A DNA stretch of 64,000 nt from Dillenia suffruticosa (lineage: Eukaryota; Streptophyta; Magnoliopsida; Dilleniales; Dilleniaceae): the NCBI GenBank assembly GCA_033439265.1, contig JAVTVX010000010.1, forward strand, positions 21,627,056 to 21,691,055, read 5' to 3'. The translations under genes and the position numbers were made by a program. Positions 63,005 to 64,000 of the stretch are shown here, one piece after another (within the stretch, counting starts at the first letter, position 1; each line of letters starts with the position of its first letter). The notes beneath the pieces are model-generated. The model was given only the letters and a program-made list of their open reading frames with translations, was not told where the DNA came from and did no database searches.

Positions 63005-64000
63005 TTACCTTGGGCGTGGCTGATCTCCGAATGACAACGATTGTCGCAGGCTCTTGGGTGGCTGCGGTGATGGGCTACCAAAGAACATAGTCTGAGAGCG
63101 AGTGACCATGTCTACCATGGATGGAGTTTGATAAGCTTGCACAAGGCTTGCACTGTCAGTGGAACCGCCTCGTGCAGTTGCTCTCTGCCAGGAGTGCGAA
63201 CTCAATCCTGACAGGACATAAGCTCTTCCAGATGTCTCATAAACACGGCGATTTGCCATCCTCTCCTGCGTCTCCTTCAACTCAGCATCCAATGCAACAC
63301 AAAGCCTGTCACCAGCTTGAGCAGACACAGTTTCTGATAGTATCCTACGAAAATTCTCTAGAATAGACACTGCACCAGATAGATCACCTCCTTCAGCTGC
63401 AGCTCTTGCCTCTGCCATAGCCTCTGCGGCTCTAAGCCTGTTCCGCTGCCTATCTACCTCCATTGACACCAGCAGCTGCCCAGTTGTTTCAGGCCTTTGA
63501 ATCTTAACTTCGTGATCCTCGTCCAAATTCACCATTTCCTTGGTGATGGGGTCCCTGTAAATACATCTAACTTTCAACAGTGACATCTCGTTACAGCCAT
63601 TGTCAGGAGGAATATTCACAAATACAAGGAAATCCCTCTCTTCTTGAGCATATAGATCTCCCACTTCAATGCAGCCCACTCTTGCACTCGATGTCAGACC
63701 GGTTCGGTAGCTCCCTGCTTTTATTGACCCAAGTCGCAAACTTGGGTGAGTGCATTCAACTCTTATTTGAAGTTCCTGCACAACCACACTCAAAAGACCT
63801 CCAATACACTGGGCAAAGGCATCCTGAATGACACTCTCAGCTTCTACAAAAGAAAATGTTCCCCCAGAATTTTCAGAGATGGAATGCAGGGAAGCAGAAT
63901 CATGGTCTGCCCCAAAACCAAAAGAATGCACCGGAATCTGCAAACTTGCACCGCCATTTTGATTGATGGATATTGGCAGAAGTGTATGATAATCCTTTTG
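63005..64000 (-). CDS. WAVH: C-terminal part of a WAV3/WAVH-type RING E3 ubiquitin ligase
   Basis: WAV3-family proteins combine an N-terminal RING finger with a von Willebrand A domain and act as E3 ligases in root wave growth and gravitropism. Only the last 331 codons are in the window, in one open frame running to its right edge. Residues PVHSFGFGADHDSASLH and GGTFSFVEAESVIQDAFA form the end of the vWA domain. Then come a beta-rich region (RCIYRDPIT near its end), a helical stretch RLRAAEAMAEARAAAEGG and, near the C-terminus, YVLSGLSSHSWQRATARG and YQTPSMVDMVTRSQ, a conserved tail of this group. The stop TAA lies at 63005-63007. The last codon region reads AAG|GTAAC, which resembles a donor, but the protein end fits the family as it stands. 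The RING and most of the vWA domain lie outside the window. Confidence 0.85.
   Translation of the reverse strand, partial: QKDYHTLLPISINQNGGASLQIPVHSFGFGADHDSASLHSISENSGGTFSFVEAESVIQDAFAQCIGGLLSVVVQELQIRVECTHPSLRLGSIKAGSYRTGLTSSARVGCIEVGDLYAQEERDFLVFVNIPPDNGCNEMSLLKVRCIYRDPITKEMVNLDEDHEVKIQRPETTGQLLVSMEVDRQRNRLRAAEAMAEARAAAEGGDLSGAVSILENFRRILSETVSAQAGDRLCVALDAELKETQERMANRRVYETSGRAYVLSGLSSHSWQRATARGGSTDSASLVQAYQTPSMVDMVTRSQTMFFGSPSPQPPKSLRQSLSFGDQPRPR

Noticed and set aside
1-64000. CRISPR arrays, rRNA or intact tRNA genes
   Set aside because: None seen; tandem repeats here are simple microsatellites, and tRNA-like boxes occur only in SINE-like pieces.

Overview
This is a window of plant nuclear DNA, almost certainly from a eudicot. 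It is AT-rich, with split genes using GT-AG introns, plant-only gene families (LOG, CNGC, NCRK, a WAV3-type RING protein), a Ty1/copia LTR element and many CT, AT and poly-A tracts. I rebuilt the gene models by eye from reading frames and splice sites, checking that intron phases close. They have not been tested against transcripts.

Layout. 1-3.3 kb: AT-rich intergenic DNA. 3.3-6.3 kb (minus): a seven-exon LOG cytokinin-activating enzyme, about 220 aa. 6.4-18.6 kb: a gene-poor stretch with a possible terminal-inverted-repeat element, a possible LTR relic, a short SINE and one unrecognised coding relic. 18.6-37.0 kb (minus): four tandem head-to-tail cyclic nucleotide-gated channel genes (CNGC-A to -D), with shared intron positions but different pore filters and C-termini. 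37.3-44.4 kb: a Ty1/copia element with two 494-bp LTRs that look identical, a 5-bp target duplication and an initiator-Met primer site, inserted in the promoter of CNGC-D. Its coding interior is decayed. 46.9-51.0 kb (minus): the exosome subunit MTR3, divergent from COX16 (plus, 51.4-52.9 kb). 53.8-54.0 kb (minus): a two-exon gene for a 49-aa cysteine/proline-rich protein. 54.8-58.4 kb (minus): the receptor-like kinase NCRK, with a 114-bp tandem duplication over one splice acceptor. 63.0-64.0 kb (minus): the 3' end of a WAV3/WAVH-type RING E3 ligase gene that runs off the window.

The genes do not form one pathway. The only functional cluster is the CNGC array, where local duplication seems to have made two pairs: A and B share a GC-AG intron and an MVLG start, C and D share a shorter fourth exon and a GT donor. 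The most interesting signals are the odd pore filter and shortened tail of CNGC-C, the young insertion in the CNGC-D promoter, the duplicated splice site in NCRK, the hidden small gene, and several short SINEs with clear target-site duplications. I saw no tRNA gene, rRNA gene or CRISPR array.
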